Below are positions 46,247 to 57,266 of a stretch of 64,000 bases of DNA, in pieces. The position numbers and the translations under genes are program-made. Each line of letters opens with the position of its first letter. Position 1 is the stretch's first letter. The notes beneath the pieces were generated by a model, which was not told where the DNA came from, did no database searches, and was given only the letters and a program-made list of their open reading frames with translations. The DNA is from Orrella marina (GTDB taxonomy: Bacteria > Pseudomonadota > Gammaproteobacteria > Burkholderiales > Burkholderiaceae_B), in NCBI RefSeq assembly GCF_003058465.1, contig NZ_CP028901.1, positions 3,534,001 to 3,598,000 on the forward strand, given 5' to 3'.

Positions 46247-47928
46247 TTATGCGGCGCGTCGTGAGACAAGCTCACGCTGGCGTTTGGCTTCTTCCAGCAG
46301 GTAGATCTGGTAGTCGTCCAGGTCGCCCAGGAAGTCACTGATGCCGCCGCGAGAGACCAGCCAGAATTCATCGCATACTGAACGCAACAACGCTCTGTCG
46401 TGGCTAACGAGCATCACCGATCCTTCGAAGTCATTGAGGGCCATGGCTAGCGCCTCGCGGGTGGCAAGGTCCAGGTGATTGGTCGGTTCGTCAAGCAACA
46501 GCAGGTTGGGGCGCTGCCAGACAATCATGCATAACACCAGGCGTGCTTTTTCTCCCCCACTCATGCTGCCGACAGCTTGCTTTACCATATCGCCGCTGAA
46601 GTGAAAGGTCCCAAGGAAATTACGCAATCCTTGTTCACGGCAATCCATTGCGCCGGGTCGGGTCGCGGCGGGCGTCTCGCGCACCAGGCGGATCATGTGT
46701 TCGAGCGGAGTTTCGGCGGGGCGCAGCACATCCAGTTCCTGCTGCGAGAAATAACCAATATTCAGTCCCTTCCCGGTGATGAGTTCGCCTGAGAGTGGCT
46801 GTAATGCACTGGCGATGGTCTTGACGAGTGTGGACTTGCCCTGCCCATTAGCTCCCAGAATGCCAATGCGCTGGCCTGCAAGCACAGAGCGGTTGATTTT
46901 CTGAACAATGACGGTCGCTTTGGCATCCGCGGGGACCGCCTGGGTGTCACCAGGCAACGGCGGATAGCCAATGTCGACACCTGCCATCGACAGCATCGGA
47001 TTAGGCAGGCTGAGGGGTTGTTTGAAACCAAACTGGAATTCAGCGTCGGCCAGCAACGGAGCCACTTTCTCCATTCGCTCCAGCGCCTTGACGCGGCTTT
47101 GTGCCTGTTTGGCTTTACTTGCTTTTGCCTTGAATCGGTCAATGAATTTCTGCAGATGTGCGACTTTTTCTTGTTGCTTGGCATGGGCTGCTTGCTGCAG
47201 CAACATTTGTTCGGCACGCATGTCTTCGAATTTGCTGTAGTTGCCACCGTAGCGCACCAGCTTGCCTTGATCAATATGTAGAGTCACGCTGGTGACGGCA
47301 TCCAGAAACTCGCGGTCGTGGCTGATGACAACCATAGTGCCGGCGTAGTTCCTGAGCCATGTTTCGAGCCAGACCAGAGCATCCAGATCCAGGTGGTTGG
47401 TGGGTTCGTCAAGCAGCAACAAATCTGACGGGCACATCAGTGCACGAGCCAATTGCAGGCGCATTCGCCAGCCCCCGAGAAGCTGTTCACAGGGTCATCG
47501 AGCTGGGTCACGCTGAACCCCAGGCCAAGGATCAGTGCCTGGGCGCGGGAGGCGGCATCATGGGCGCCGGCGTCATGCAATGCCATGTAGGCCTCAGCCA
47601 TGTGCATGCCATCGTCGCCGGCTTCAGCAGCGGCGACTTCGGCCTGCGCGGCCAACAAGAAGGTATCGCCTTCTATCACGAAATCTGTCGCGCTTTGTTC
47701 GGTTTCTGGCATGTCCTGCGCCACCTGCGACATGCGCCATTGAGGCGGGATCGAGAACTCGCCAGAGTCTTCTTGCAAGCTGCCGTTGAGCACGGCAAAC
47801 AGCGATGATTTCCCCGCGCCGTTACGACCAACCAGGCCGACTTTCTCACCAGGGTTCAGCGTGACAGACGTCTTGTCGAGCAAGACTTTGCTGCCGCGAC
47901 GCACGGTCACGTTCTTAAGGATAATCAT
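46247..47928 (-). pseudogene. ABC-F family ATPase (YheS-like), frameshifted
   Basis: Joined frames encode about 560 residues with two ATPase domains. Domain 1: Walker A GRNGAGKSS, signature SFSGGWRMRLQLA when repaired, LLLLDEPTNHLDLDALVWLE; then a linker with KAKQAQSRVKALERMEKV; domain 2: GANGQGKST, SGGEKARLVLCMIVWQRP and LLLDEPTNHLDLATREAL. The order and linker match E. coli YheS. The break is at five C (47472-47476); one more base restores the signature. Even when joined, the protein ends soon after domain 2 and lacks the C-terminal coiled coil of YheS. Such proteins act on the ribosome; exact role here unknown. Confidence 0.82.
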
Positions 47929-48470
47929 TGCAGTGTGCCTTCTTGATGAATTGCGGAAGCCCGGCCAATTAATGGCAAGGTCTCAATAAGGGGTGAGGGA
48001 ACAGGGCACGAGAGGGCAGCGAAGCTGCGCAAGCAGATGAAGGAGTGAATCAAGAAGCAAGAGCGCTACGACTTTGCCGGACTTTCACTCAGACGGCGCC
48101 TTGAATGTGCCTCGAGGAGTGCCTTGAGGGCCTGAGGCTTGTGATTGTAGCGGATCGAAAGAATACAGGTGGAAAACCAGTCGCAGATGTGTTGTGAATA
48201 GCACGCCTGCCGCAGGCCCTGGCTGTTGATTTATAAAGACGGAAAGAGTGACGGCTGCGGTCATCGGGCGGCCTGGAGTCCAGGAAGAGAGGGGTGGATG
48301 AGAGCGAGAAGGTGTTAGTTGGCGAGGGGTGTACGGCATCTTTGCCGGAGCTTTCAAGGCAAATGTGACGTGTGATGTTCGTGATGCACCGTCACGTTGT
48401 CGGGTGGCATCGATCACCATGTCCACTGGATGGGTTCACCAGAATTGCTGCCGAGTTGATCCAAGAAGAA
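47929..48470. other. Gap between the ABC-F gene and the tRNA-Phe terminator
   Basis: About 540 bp. One minus-strand frame (48085-48426, 113 codons) is open but has Pro/Thr/Ser-rich composition, no motif and no clear ribosome site, so I do not call it a gene. Nothing else recognised. Confidence 0.35.
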
Positions 48471-48496
48471 AGCCCCAGCGTTTTCACGCTGGGGCT
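48471..48496 (-). terminator. Terminator of tRNA-Phe
   Basis: AGCCCCAGCG (48471-48480) pairs with CGCTGGGGCT (48487-48496) with a 6-nt loop. On the minus strand the stem is followed by TTCTTCTT. It lies 8 nt past the 3' end of the tRNA. Confidence 0.8.
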
Positions 48497-48504
48497 TCAA
48501 ACTT

Positions 48505-48580
48505 TGGTGGCCCGGGGCGGAATCGAACCACCGACACAAGGATTTTCAATCCTCTGCTCTACCGACTGAGCTACCGGGCC
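48505..48580 (-). tRNA. tRNA-Phe (GAA)
   Basis: A 76-nt cloverleaf with encoded CCA. The acceptor stem GGCCCGG pairs with CCGGGCC; the D arm has TAGCTCAGTCGGTAGAG; the anticodon arm AGGAT-TGAAAAT-CCT gives anticodon GAA; the T arm reads GGTTCGATTCC. Single gene, followed by its own terminator and divergent from hemA. Confidence 0.95.
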
Positions 48581-48890
48581 ATCAGGAACGGAATCATACA
48601 CTAAAATAAATTGTCGCGCACACGCAACAGGCTTCAAACCCCTGCTTCAGCGCAAAATCCCCGAGCACTCTCCATCGATTGTCAGTGTTAACCCGCATTA
48701 ATATTGGCTTTAAAAGCCGTGGGCTGAGGGGAGTGGTCAGATGCTCTTAGCCGTGCCATCAACAAACAGGGGGGGGCTGGTCTGTCATCTTGTTCAACTA
48801 TTGCGACGTGTAAGCAGTCTGTCACTTATAATCGTACTTGACGTCAATCATCAACCTGTCTGTCGCATCCAGGCGGCAGAATGAGATCCT
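48581..48890. promoter_or_regulatory. Divergent control region of tRNA-Phe and hemA
   Basis: A 310-bp gap. A perfect -10 box TATAAT lies at 48827-48832 towards hemA, with TTGCGA at 48801-48806 as a distant -35 (20-bp spacing, longer than usual). GGCTTTAAAAGCC at about 48708 is a small hairpin of unknown role. hemA starts about 58 bp after the -10 box. Confidence 0.5.
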
Positions 48891-50165
48891 ATGTCTGTCG
48901 GAGTCTACACGCTAGGTCTGAATCATACTTCTGCGCCAGTTTCTGTGCGCGAGAGAGTTTCTTTGTCTGAAGATCTTGTCGGGCCCGCGATCAAGTCTTT
49001 AAAAGAGGCGTTTGGTGGCAAGGTTCGCGAGGCGGCCATCCTCTCAACCTGTAACAGGACCGAGTTGTACTGTGCAACTGACAGCAACGTCGCGCAAAAC
49101 TTGCCGCAGTGGCTCGCTCAGTTCAACCAGATCGATTCAGGCTCGCTCTCGCCTCACGTCTATGTTCATGATCGCGACCTGGCGGTCCGGCATGCGTTCC
49201 GGGTTGCCAGCGGTCTTGATTCCATGGTGCTCGGGGAGCCCCAGATCCTCGGGCAGATGAAGGATGCCGTTCGCGTGGCAGAAGAAGCAGGCTCGCTTGG
49301 CACCTTGCTTCACCAGTTGTTTCAGCGCACATTTTCTGTTGCCAAGGAAGTGCGGTCCACGACCGCAATCGGCGCACAGTCGGTTTCGCTAGCGGCTGCC
49401 GCTGTGCGCCTGGCTGAGCGCGTGTTTGGTGACCTCTCGAATTCGCGCGTCCTGTTCATTGGTGCAGGTGAAATGATCGAGCTTTGTGCCACCCATTTCG
49501 CCGCGCGTAACCCACGACAGATTGCGGTAGCGAACCGCACAATCGAGCGTGCTGAAACATTGGCAAGTCGTTACGAGGCGTCCACCATGCGCCTCGCGGA
49601 CTTGCCTGGCAGACTGTCTGAATTCGATGTCATCGTATCCTGTACGGCAAGCTCCTTGCCCATCCTCGGACTGGGGATGGTAGAGAGGGCATCGCGCGAG
49701 CGCCGCAGGCTACCGATGGTGATGGTCGATCTTGCTGTGCCCAGGGATATCGAGCCCGAAGTTGGTCGTCTCGATGATGTGTATCTGTATTCTGTGGATG
49801 ATCTTGGTGCTGTGGTTCAGTCCGGTGCAGAGTCCCGTCAGGCTGCTGTCGTCCAGGCTGAAGCTATTATCGATGCGCGAGTACGTAATTTCATGAACTG
49901 GCTGGAGCTGCGTTCGACCGTTCCCGTGATTCAGTCTCTTCAGGCAGGTGCGCAGGATATCCAGCATAAAGAGCTGGAAAAGGCTCGCAGGGCACTGGCA
50001 AGAGGTGAGTCACCTGAACTGGTTCTTGAGCAGATGGCTCACGCACTGAGCCAGAAGTATCTTCATGGCACACTGGCCGCACTTCACAAGTGTGAGCAGA
50101 CAGAGCGGCAGCAATTGATGGGCTGGTTGCCACGACTTTTTCCTTCCCGCGATATCCGGCGTTAG
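48891..50165 (+). CDS. hemA: Glutamyl-tRNA reductase
   Basis: A 424-residue enzyme reducing glutamyl-tRNA(Glu) with NADPH to glutamate-1-semialdehyde, first committed step of C5-type haem synthesis. It has the opening [18 protein letters not shown], the catalytic Cys in [10 protein letters not shown], the region [17 protein letters not shown], the NADPH-binding [16 protein letters not shown] and the C-terminal dimerisation helix. First gene of the hemA-prfA-prmC-grxD-ubiX run. Normal length. Confidence 0.96.
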   Translation: MSVGVYTLGLNHTSAPVSVRERVSLSEDLVGPAIKSLKEAFGGKVREAAILSTCNRTELYCATDSNVAQNLPQWLAQFNQIDSGSLSPHVYVHDRDLAVRHAFRVASGLDSMVLGEPQILGQMKDAVRVAEEAGSLGTLLHQLFQRTFSVAKEVRSTTAIGAQSVSLAAAAVRLAERVFGDLSNSRVLFIGAGEMIELCATHFAARNPRQIAVANRTIERAETLASRYEASTMRLADLPGRLSEFDVIVSCTASSLPILGLGMVERASRERRRLPMVMVDLAVPRDIEPEVGRLDDVYLYSVDDLGAVVQSGAESRQAAVVQAEAIIDARVRNFMNWLELRSTVPVIQSLQAGAQDIQHKELEKARRALARGESPELVLEQMAHALSQKYLHGTLAALHKCEQTERQQLMGWLPRLFPSRDIRR

Positions 50166-50307
50166 CTGCGACACTCAAACCCCGTGTATGCCATGGGGCG
50201 TCAGGCGATGCGTGGCACGGCCTGATGAGCTTTTTGAAGCCTGATCGTGATCGGGCTTGCCATCTTGCACTTTTTATTAAATAACTCCATCTGGACTGAC
50301 CTTGCCG

Positions 50308-51390
50308 ATGAATGAATCCATGCGATTACGCCTTGAGCAACTGGCTCGACGGCTCGAAGAGGTCGATGCCATGCTTGCTCAGCCCGAAACCGCCAATGAT
50401 ATGAAGCAGTTTCGACAGCTTTCGCGTGAAAGATCCGAGCTGGAACCAGTTGTCACTGCCTTTGGCGAACTAGAGCGTACCGAGATCGATCTCAAGCAAG
50501 CCAGAGATCTTCTGTCGGACCCTGAAATGAAAGCGATGGCGAATGAGGAGATCGGCGCATGCAAGGACCGCATCGAGAAACTTGAGGCAGATCTGCAGAT
50601 CCTTCTGTTGCCGAAGGATCCGGACGATTCTCGTAGTGTTTTTCTCGAGATCCGGGCCGGCACAGGTGGAGATGAGAGTGCCCTGTTCTGCGGTGATCTG
50701 TTGCGCATGTACAGTCGATACGCCGAGCGCCAGGGCTGGAAAGTCGAACTCATGTCTGAAAGCCCGGCCGAGCTGGGTGGTTTTAAGGAAGTGGTTATCC
50801 GGATCGAAGGAGATGGTGTGTATGGCCGGCTCAAATTCGAGTCAGGTGCGCATCGGGTTCAGCGTGTGCCTGAGACGGAATCTCAGGGCCGAATCCATAC
50901 GTCGGCTTGTACAGTTGCGGTAATGCCCGAAGCTGATGAGCAGACTGACATTCAGATCAACCCGTCTGATTTGCGCATCGACACGTTTCGCGCCAGTGGG
51001 GCGGGCGGTCAGCACATTAACAAGACTGACTCGGCCGTCCGTATCATCCACTTGCCTACCGGGCTGGTGGTAGAGTGCCAGGATGACCGTTCGCAGCACC
51101 GTAATAAGGACAAGGCCATGCAGGTGCTGGCAGCCCGGCTCAAGGATCGCCAGTTGCGAGAGCAGCAGGACAAGGAAGCCGCCCAGCGCAAAAGCCTGGT
51201 CGGAACGGGGGATCGATCCGAGCGTATCCGGACCTACAACTTCCCTCAAGGAAGGATGACGGACCACCGGATCAATCTGACTTTGTACAAGCTTGGTGCG
51301 ATCATGGAGGGAGACCTGGATGAGCTGACCGGGGTGTTGCTGTCCCAGCATCAGGCGGACCAGTTGGCCGCACTGGCTGATGGTCTCTAA
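50308..51390 (+). CDS. prfA: Peptide chain release factor 1
   Basis: A 360-residue class I release factor for UAA and UAG. It contains the GGQ loop in [19 protein letters not shown], where the Gln is methylated by PrmC, the next gene, and an [18 protein letters not shown] tail. ATG 50308 ([15 protein letters not shown]) is used; a TTG two codons earlier and an internal ATG are alternatives, and no strong ribosome site distinguishes them. Confidence 0.95.
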   Translation: MNESMRLRLEQLARRLEEVDAMLAQPETANDMKQFRQLSRERSELEPVVTAFGELERTEIDLKQARDLLSDPEMKAMANEEIGACKDRIEKLEADLQILLLPKDPDDSRSVFLEIRAGTGGDESALFCGDLLRMYSRYAERQGWKVELMSESPAELGGFKEVVIRIEGDGVYGRLKFESGAHRVQRVPETESQGRIHTSACTVAVMPEADEQTDIQINPSDLRIDTFRASGAGGQHINKTDSAVRIIHLPTGLVVECQDDRSQHRNKDKAMQVLAARLKDRQLREQQDKEAAQRKSLVGTGDRSERIRTYNFPQGRMTDHRINLTLYKLGAIMEGDLDELTGVLLSQHQADQLAALADGL

Positions 51391-52222
51391 GGAGTTGACG
51401 AGCTTGCCATCGATCAAGGATTGCCTGGCAAGGGCAGAATTGCCCAGGCTCGAATTGCGGATGCTACTGGAGCATGTGCTGGAAAGACCTCGGGCGTGGA
51501 TGCTTGCACATGATGATGAATCGCTGAGCAGCGATCAGTTGTACCAGTTCAACTGTCTGCTGCAGAAGCGGTTGGCGGGGGAGCCGATGGCTTATTTGAT
51601 CGGCCGCAGGTCTTTCATGGAATTCGAGTTACAAGTCACCCCAGAGGTACTCATTCCGAGACCCGAGACAGAGTTGCTGGTCGAGAAGTCGCTTGCCTTG
51701 ATTTCCGACCTGAAGAAACCTGCACTGCTCGATCTTGGAACAGGTAGCGGCGCGATTGCGATTGCACTGTCGAGGGTAAGGCCAGATGCCAGCGTGACTG
51801 CAACAGATGCCAGTCAGGGGGCGCTTTACGTAGCGAAGGGCAATGCACGCCGGCTTGGTGTGCAAATTACGTTTTGTTATGGAAACTGGTTTGACGCGCT
51901 GGAGCGAGGGCAATTGTTCGATCTCATTGTTTCGAATCCTCCATACATTCACCAGGACGACGAACATCTTTTAAAGGGTGATCTGCGATTCGAACCTGCA
52001 GTCGCTCTGACCGACGGAAAGGATGGGCTATCGGCGCTGGATGAAATTGTCACCAAAGCGCCCATGTGGCTCAAGACAGGCGGCAGTTTATGGGTCGAGC
52101 ACGGATACGATCAAGGTCAGTCTGTGCGATATTTGCTTCGTCAGGCCGGGTTTGATGATGTCAGGACCGATCCGGATCTTGCCGGCCTTGACCGGATATC
52201 GGGCGGTGTCTGGCGTCGTTAG
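51380..52222 (+). CDS. prmC: Release factor glutamine methyltransferase
   Basis: A 280-residue SAM-dependent methyltransferase that methylates the GGQ glutamine of release factors. SAM motif [16 protein letters not shown] and the catalytic NPPY in [13 protein letters not shown] are present, after a helical N-terminal substrate domain. The annotated ATG overlaps the prfA end by 11 bp; AAGGAG follows that ATG, so initiation at a TTG at 51404 is a real alternative. Confidence 0.92.
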   Translation: MVSKELTSLPSIKDCLARAELPRLELRMLLEHVLERPRAWMLAHDDESLSSDQLYQFNCLLQKRLAGEPMAYLIGRRSFMEFELQVTPEVLIPRPETELLVEKSLALISDLKKPALLDLGTGSGAIAIALSRVRPDASVTATDASQGALYVAKGNARRLGVQITFCYGNWFDALERGQLFDLIVSNPPYIHQDDEHLLKGDLRFEPAVALTDGKDGLSALDEIVTKAPMWLKTGGSLWVEHGYDQGQSVRYLLRQAGFDDVRTDPDLAGLDRISGGVWRR

Positions 52223-52508
52223 GGGAAGTGGATTGGCCTGAGGATCGTCCTGTAGACAGAACCCCACTTGCGTTGTGTGATCCCCTGCCATGAGGACAAC
52301 TGCTCCCTATAATGATGCATAGCGTGGTCAATAGCTCAGTGGGGTTGCGCGTAATGGCGTTCAACTTACTTGTTGAGTGGGACCTTTGATGCTTGAAGGA
52401 TAAAGCACGATCAATGTCTTGAAGGATTTTGGGGGCGACCTCACAGAATGTCAGGCGAGAAATGCAGACTCGCCTTGTTTTAATTATTTAATTTTTGGAA
52501 AGAACACC
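52223..52508. other. Gap between prmC and grxD
   Basis: About 286 bp with no gene. A stretch at 52329-52343 resembles a tRNA D arm (ATAGCTCAGTGG), but no T arm or acceptor stem follows, so no tRNA is called. The grxD ribosome site GGAAAG is near its end. Confidence 0.35.
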
Positions 52509-52835
52509 ATGTCAGACGTTCAGACTTTTATAAAAGAAACCGTGACCGGCAACCCGGTCGTCTTGTTCATGAAGGGCACGGCGCAGTTTCCCCAGTGTGG
52601 TTTTTCCGGGCGTGCGATCCAGATTCTTCGTCAGAGTGGTGTGACAAAACTGGTGACGGTCAACGTTCTGGAAGATGATGGGGTTCGTCAGGGAATCAAG
52701 GAGTATTCCCAGTGGCCAACCATCCCCCAGTTGTACGTCAAGGGTGAGTTCATTGGCGGGTCGGATATCATGGCTGAAATGGACGAGAATGGTGAGCTCA
52801 AGACTTTGCTACAGGAAGCAGGCGCAACCGCGTGA
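52509..52835 (+). CDS. grxD: Monothiol glutaredoxin (Grx4 family)
   Basis: A 108-residue protein with the CGFS active site in [14 protein letters not shown], the GSH-binding region [19 protein letters not shown]. It carries and delivers [2Fe-2S] clusters with glutathione and BolA-type partners. ATG at 52509 follows GGAAAG. Its stop overlaps the GTG start of ubiX. Confidence 0.95.
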   Translation: MSDVQTFIKETVTGNPVVLFMKGTAQFPQCGFSGRAIQILRQSGVTKLVTVNVLEDDGVRQGIKEYSQWPTIPQLYVKGEFIGGSDIMAEMDENGELKTLLQEAGATA

Positions 52836-53422
52836 GTAAAAAACGTCTGGTAGTCGGTGTTACCGGAGCGACAGGTTCACTGTATGCGACCCGGCTACTT
52901 GAGCGAGTGCGAGGTCGTCCAGATGTCGAGACGCATCTGGTGATCTCCTCTTCTGGCGTGCTGAATCTGAAACACGAGCTTGAGATCAACCGCCAGGATG
53001 TTTATGCGCTGGCTGATCACGTCTATAACATCCGGGATGTCGGGGCAACTATCGCAAGTGGAGCATTTCAGACAGCTGGAATGGTTATCGTGCCCTGTTC
53101 GATGCGCACCTTGGCCGCTGTCGCACACGGGTTCTCGGATAACCTCATCACCCGGGCAGCTGACGTGACCTTAAAAGAGCGGCGCAGGCTTGTGATGGTG
53201 GTGCGAGAGACACCCTTTAACCTGGCCCATTTGCGCAACATGACGGCTGTCACTGAAATGGGTGGAATCATATTTCCGCCTTTACCGGCCTTTTATCATT
53301 TGCCCAAAACAATTGAAGAGCTGGTGGATCATTCGGTTGCACGTGTGCTGGACTTGATCGGAATTGACACGGGGTCAGCCTCTTGGGATGGCTTTTACGC
53401 CAGTCAGGAAGGCGATGCGTGA
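52832..53422 (+). CDS. ubiX: Flavin prenyltransferase UbiX
   Basis: A 196-residue enzyme that prenylates FMN to make the cofactor of UbiD decarboxylases, needed for ubiquinone synthesis. It has the flavin-binding [18 protein letters not shown], the segment [17 protein letters not shown] and [18 protein letters not shown] start at 52832 overlaps the grxD stop (GTGA), so the two are coupled. Confidence 0.93.
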   Translation: MSKKRLVVGVTGATGSLYATRLLERVRGRPDVETHLVISSSGVLNLKHELEINRQDVYALADHVYNIRDVGATIASGAFQTAGMVIVPCSMRTLAAVAHGFSDNLITRAADVTLKERRRLVMVVRETPFNLAHLRNMTAVTEMGGIIFPPLPAFYHLPKTIEELVDHSVARVLDLIGIDTGSASWDGFYASQEGDA

Positions 53423-53530
53423 GACGTCAGGCGTGTCGGACGAAACTATTCATCATTCAGTCTCTTGTGCTGCAAGACTCCCGCTCCAGTGGCTATGCCA
53501 GCGCGGGAGCGGGTGTCAGATCAGTAATAG

Positions 53531-54259
53531 TCAGGCTGTGTGCGAAATGCCTGCTGTCATCCCTCCGCAGACATAAAGCACCTGGCCTGTGATGTAACCT
53601 GCCCTGTCGTCAATCAGACTCGCTACAGCATGTGCAATGTCCTCAGGCGTGCCCATTCGCTTGACCGGGATTGTTTCCATGATCTGTCTGGTTTTTGGGG
53701 AGTCGGGTGGGTTGCCTGAAAGGAAGAGTTCGGTTGCAATAGGCCCTGGCCCGATTGCATTGACTGTGACTCCGTCAGCCGCCGCTTCCATAGCCCATGT
53801 CCGTGTCATGCCCAGCATCCCCGCCTTGGTCGCACTGTAGGCGGTGCGTAACTCCTTACCGAGAGATGCGCGACTGGATATGTTCACGACCCGTCCGAAT
53901 TTTGCCTGACGCATAGCTGGCATCAGTGCCTGGGTCACCAGGATAGGCGCGCGCAGGTTCAGGTCAACCACCGCCTGAAAATCCTCGATACTGGTGTTTT
54001 CGAGCGTGGCAGGGCGGATAAATCCTGCATTGTTGACAATTCGGAGTACATCACCACTCTTGACCAATGGCTCAAGCGCTGTCCTGGCCTCTTCTACATT
54101 TGTCAGGTCTGCCTTGATCCAGACTTCTCCCGAAACCGGGTTTCGTGGTTCGACCAGGTCAATGTTGATGATCTGGTAACCATCATCTGTCAGCCTTTGC
54201 GCGATAGCTCGTCCGATGCCGCCGCTTGCGCCTGTCACGAGTACTTTTCTGGCGTCCAT
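53531..54259 (-). CDS. Short-chain dehydrogenase/reductase (FabG-like)
   Basis: A 242-residue classical SDR: cofactor site VTGASGGIGRAIAQRL, NNAG in IVNNAGFIRPATL, catalytic Ser in VVNISSRASLG, Tyr-x3-Lys in AYSATKAGMLG, and the closing PEDIAHAVASLIDDRAGYITGQ. It reduces or oxidises a small alcohol/ketone with NAD(P)H. Convergent with ubiX, upstream of nothing specific, so its substrate is open. Confidence 0.85.
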   Translation of the reverse strand: MDARKVLVTGASGGIGRAIAQRLTDDGYQIINIDLVEPRNPVSGEVWIKADLTNVEEARTALEPLVKSGDVLRIVNNAGFIRPATLENTSIEDFQAVVDLNLRAPILVTQALMPAMRQAKFGRVVNISSRASLGKELRTAYSATKAGMLGMTRTWAMEAAADGVTVNAIGPGPIATELFLSGNPPDSPKTRQIMETIPVKRMGTPEDIAHAVASLIDDRAGYITGQVLYVCGGMTAGISHTA

Positions 54260-54360
54260 AATCTCGAGGGTTTCCTGTGGTTGATATCGGTTGTCTCAGG
54301 AATGATCGTATCTCAGAAGATCACCGATGCGAACTCCAGCAGAGGGTATACCGCTCCAAA

Positions 54361-55302
54361 TCAGTCGTCCTCAGAAAACGCTGTCAGGACAGAGTCGGGG
54401 AGCTCAATCTCGGGTTCATCGAACGCGGTATCTCCATCTTCAAATGTATTGCCGTCGGGTTTGAGGCTCTTGAAGTCAAACAGATTCGCATCCATCAGAT
54501 GTGATGGCACAACATGGGCCAGGGCCTTGAAAGTGTTCCATACCCGCTGCGGAGATTGCCGCTCCCACTGACGCAGCATCTGACTGATCTCCTTTCGCTT
54601 GAGGTTCTCCTGGGAGCCACACAGATTGCAGGGAATAATGGGAAACTCCCGGATATCGGCATAGGTCTGCAGGTCAGATTCCTTGACGTAAGCCAGTGGG
54701 CGTATGACAGTGTGCCGTCCGTCGTCGGAGACCAGTTTGGGCGGCATTGCCTTAAGCCGCGCGGCAAAGAACAGATTCAGGAAAAACGTACCCAGAATGT
54801 CATCACGGTGGTGCCCCAGTGCGATCTTGGTTGCGCCGAGTTCCGATGCGACCCGGTACAGTACGCCGCGCCGTAGCCTGGAGCATAGCGAGCAAGTCGT
54901 TTTTCCTTCAGGAATCAACCGCTTGACAATGGAGTAAGTGTCCTGCTCCTCGATATGAAATGGCACATCCAGCGATCTGAGGTAGTCGGGAAGTACATTT
55001 TCCGGAAATCCGGGTTGCTTCTGGTCGAGATTCACAGCGATCACGTCGAACCGGATCGGTGCACGATCTCTGAGTTTAAGTAGCAAATCGAGCATACCGT
55101 AGGAGTCTTTGCCTCCCGACATGCACACCATGACGCGATCACCCTCCTCGATCATCTGATAGTCGGCGATGGCCTTGCCGGTCTCTCTGAGCAGGCGTTT
55201 CTCAAGTTTGTTGGTAGACACCTTGTCCTTGCCTGTGCTTCGATTGCTGCTTCGTTTCAGGTTCCGGGTATCCAGAAACTCAATGGGTTGAACTTGCGTC
55301 AT
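54361..55302 (-). CDS. ttcA: tRNA 2-thiocytidine biosynthesis protein TtcA
   Basis: A 313-residue ATPase that thiolates C32 of certain tRNAs. It has the PP-loop [18 protein letters not shown] and the cysteine pairs CSLC (in [12 protein letters not shown]) and CNLC (in [14 protein letters not shown]) that bind an iron-sulfur cluster. Its start is 15 bp after the folB stop, on the same strand. The C-terminus carries an acidic tail. Confidence 0.93.
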   Translation of the reverse strand: MTQVQPIEFLDTRNLKRSSNRSTGKDKVSTNKLEKRLLRETGKAIADYQMIEEGDRVMVCMSGGKDSYGMLDLLLKLRDRAPIRFDVIAVNLDQKQPGFPENVLPDYLRSLDVPFHIEEQDTYSIVKRLIPEGKTTCSLCSRLRRGVLYRVASELGATKIALGHHRDDILGTFFLNLFFAARLKAMPPKLVSDDGRHTVIRPLAYVKESDLQTYADIREFPIIPCNLCGSQENLKRKEISQMLRQWERQSPQRVWNTFKALAHVVPSHLMDANLFDFKSLKPDGNTFEDGDTAFDEPEIELPDSVLTAFSEDD

Positions 55303-55316
55303 TGATTTGCCTTGGT

Positions 55317-55685
55317 CTAGCAGTCGTGCCTGTTAAGAGTCACTTCGATCGCCACGCCTGCCGAGTCGGCAAATGCGGATGGTTTGGTAATTCTGACGGT
55401 CACGCACCGAATGTCATCAAACCGGACCAGGAGTGCATGGGCAACTTTGTCGGTGAGCGTCTCGAGCAGGTTGACGTGACCCCGGGTGCACTCGCGCACG
55501 ATAATGTCGTGCAATTCACGGTAGTCCAGTACGGAACCAATGTCATGATCGTTGACCTGCTGCGCGATATCGACATCGATTTCTGCATCGACATGGATCG
55601 GCTGTGTACTCTTGCGCTCATGGTCGAGAATGCCAATGCTGGCGTCCAGAGCGATTCTGGAAAATACAATTTTTCTGGTGGGCAT
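55317..55685 (-). CDS. folB: Dihydroneopterin aldolase
   Basis: A 122-residue enzyme of folate synthesis that cleaves dihydroneopterin to 6-hydroxymethyl-dihydropterin. It has [43 protein letters not shown] with the catalytic region and [24 protein letters not shown] at 55685 chosen because it begins the conserved first strand; upstream in-frame codons give an untypical leader. Confidence 0.87.
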   Translation of the reverse strand: MPTRKIVFSRIALDASIGILDHERKSTQPIHVDAEIDVDIAQQVNDHDIGSVLDYRELHDIIVRECTRGHVNLLETLTDKVAHALLVRFDDIRCVTVRITKPSAFADSAGVAIEVTLNRHDC

Positions 55686-55855
55686 GGTTGTTTTCAGAGG
55701 GGATTTTGGTGGAATTGTATTACCCAACGGTGAGTGTCGGGTTTGAAGAGTCCGTATCGCGAGGAACTTTTGTGAAGCTGGCAGTGTGAGTCGACCTACA
55801 ATCGGTTCAGGATAAGAGTACGTGAGCCAAAGGGCCATAGAGGGTGAGCCGGAGC

Positions 55856-56848
55856 ATGAGCAAATGGTGGGATGCGATCGTGATTGGGGCCGGGCCAGCC
55901 GGAGCGAGTTGTGCCGTCTGGCTCAAACAACTGGGGTTGACCGTGTTGCTGGTCGAATCGGCACCAGAGCCTGGCGGTCTGTTGAGGACCAATTCCTATC
56001 TTGATGTCTGGACGGTAACAAGTCCTGATCAGACGGGGCAGGATATGGCCCGCCACCTTGCGAGGCAGATACAGAACGCCGGACTTGAATTGCGCTGCGA
56101 GACAAAGGTTCTCAAAGTTGACAGTGATGCTCGTGACAAGCAGGGTGAATCCGGCTTCACCGTCACTTTGTGCTGTGCATCCTCCGATTGCGCTGGTCCA
56201 GACGGTTTGCAGGACCGGGTAGGTGGTGCCCATTCCGCGTATGCAGAGTACGCGAGGCACGTCGTGATCGCGTCAGGTGTGCGCGCACGCTCTCCCGCCG
56301 GTATTGAGGGCGCCGCCCCGGCGGGCATCCTGGTAGGGCCGGGTCAGCAAGTCATGCAATACCCTTTTCAGGGGCTTTCGGTGGCTGTGCTCGGGGGAGG
56401 GGATAACGCGTTCGAGAACTATCTGTATGCCCGTGATCAAGGGGCCCGTAATGTGAAGTTGTTTGCGAGGACGGTGCGTGCCCAGCAGCAGTTTGTCAAT
56501 CAGGTCCCTGCTGGTGATGTGGTCGCGGGAGACATTGATCTTGACACTCAGGCTCGCACAGTCAATGGTGAGCCATTCGACTGTATTCTGGTTTTTTACG
56601 GATGGGAGCCGTGCGCAGATTATATCGGTGCCTTGCCAGTCCAGCGTGATTCGCGCGGCTTCATCCACGTGAGCCCAGAGACAACTGAAACGAGTGTCCC
56701 GGGGCTGTATGCGATTGGAGAAGTCACCCAGCGTACGCATCCCTGTGTGCCAACTGCGATGGCGGATGGTGTCATTGCTGCCAAGGCGATTGAAAGACGT
56801 ATCTCACAAGGAAATTTCATTAGTAACGCCGAAGTACAGGGGAGTTGA
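55856..56848 (+). CDS. FAD/NAD(P)-dependent oxidoreductase (thioredoxin reductase-like, no CxxC)
   Basis: A 330-residue two-dinucleotide-domain flavoprotein. FAD motif AIVIGAGPAGASCAVWLKQLG at the N-terminus, an NAD(P) motif SVAVLGGGDNAFENYLYARD, and the final FAD signature GLYAIGEVTQRTHPCVPTAMADG. The region where thioredoxin reductases have their redox CxxC has no cysteine pair, so it is closer to ferredoxin/flavodoxin-NADP reductases of this fold or to an uncharacterised branch. Start at 55856 (MSKWWDAIVIG); a GTG 12 nt upstream is possible. Divergent from folB. Confidence 0.75.
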   Translation: MSKWWDAIVIGAGPAGASCAVWLKQLGLTVLLVESAPEPGGLLRTNSYLDVWTVTSPDQTGQDMARHLARQIQNAGLELRCETKVLKVDSDARDKQGESGFTVTLCCASSDCAGPDGLQDRVGGAHSAYAEYARHVVIASGVRARSPAGIEGAAPAGILVGPGQQVMQYPFQGLSVAVLGGGDNAFENYLYARDQGARNVKLFARTVRAQQQFVNQVPAGDVVAGDIDLDTQARTVNGEPFDCILVFYGWEPCADYIGALPVQRDSRGFIHVSPETTETSVPGLYAIGEVTQRTHPCVPTAMADGVIAAKAIERRISQGNFISNAEVQGS

Positions 56849-57266
56849 ACCTGTTCGTCATGCGTAGCATTGCGAGGGTTCAGGTTGAGAGTGCCAGCAT
56901 GATCGTGCAGCGGGATTGCGATAGCGCCTTCCTGGCAAAGCACGCCACGCAAGACGGGCACAGTCCGTCCCGGCTCGCAAAGGGCCAAAGGGCCAGGCGG
57001 TTGCGCAATCGCTACCAGAACGCGCGGGACTGTGCCAGCTTCACGAATCGACAAGCGGGTTGCCTTGCGGCAATCCCACGGTGGCTATTGCGTCAGAGTC
57101 GATCGCGCGGCAAAGAAGGTTTGTGCAAGGTCCCGGCCGGGATGCTGTACGTCGCCAGACGGAGAGCCCGGATACCCCTCGCACGCACGCCTTCAGAACC
57201 CCCTCTGGCTTTAGCCATGGGGTGGTTCAGGATAAGCAAGGGCCGCGCACATTGTCTTGATTGCCA
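56849..57266. other. Gap between convergent genes (flavoprotein and mnmH)
   Basis: About 418 bp of GC-rich sequence. Several frames stay open here (for example 56845-57270 on the + strand and 56620-57054 on the minus strand), but both are rich in Arg, Ala and Ser, with no motif and no ribosome site. I call no gene. No clear terminator hairpin with a T-tract is visible. Confidence 0.35.

Noticed and set aside
48085..48426. Open frame of 113 codons on the minus strand
   Set aside because: Pro/Ser/Thr-rich composition without motif, overlapping control DNA; likely chance.
52325..52400. tRNA-like D-arm sequence
   Set aside because: ATAGCTCAGTGG is present, but there is no matching acceptor stem, no T arm and no CCA region.
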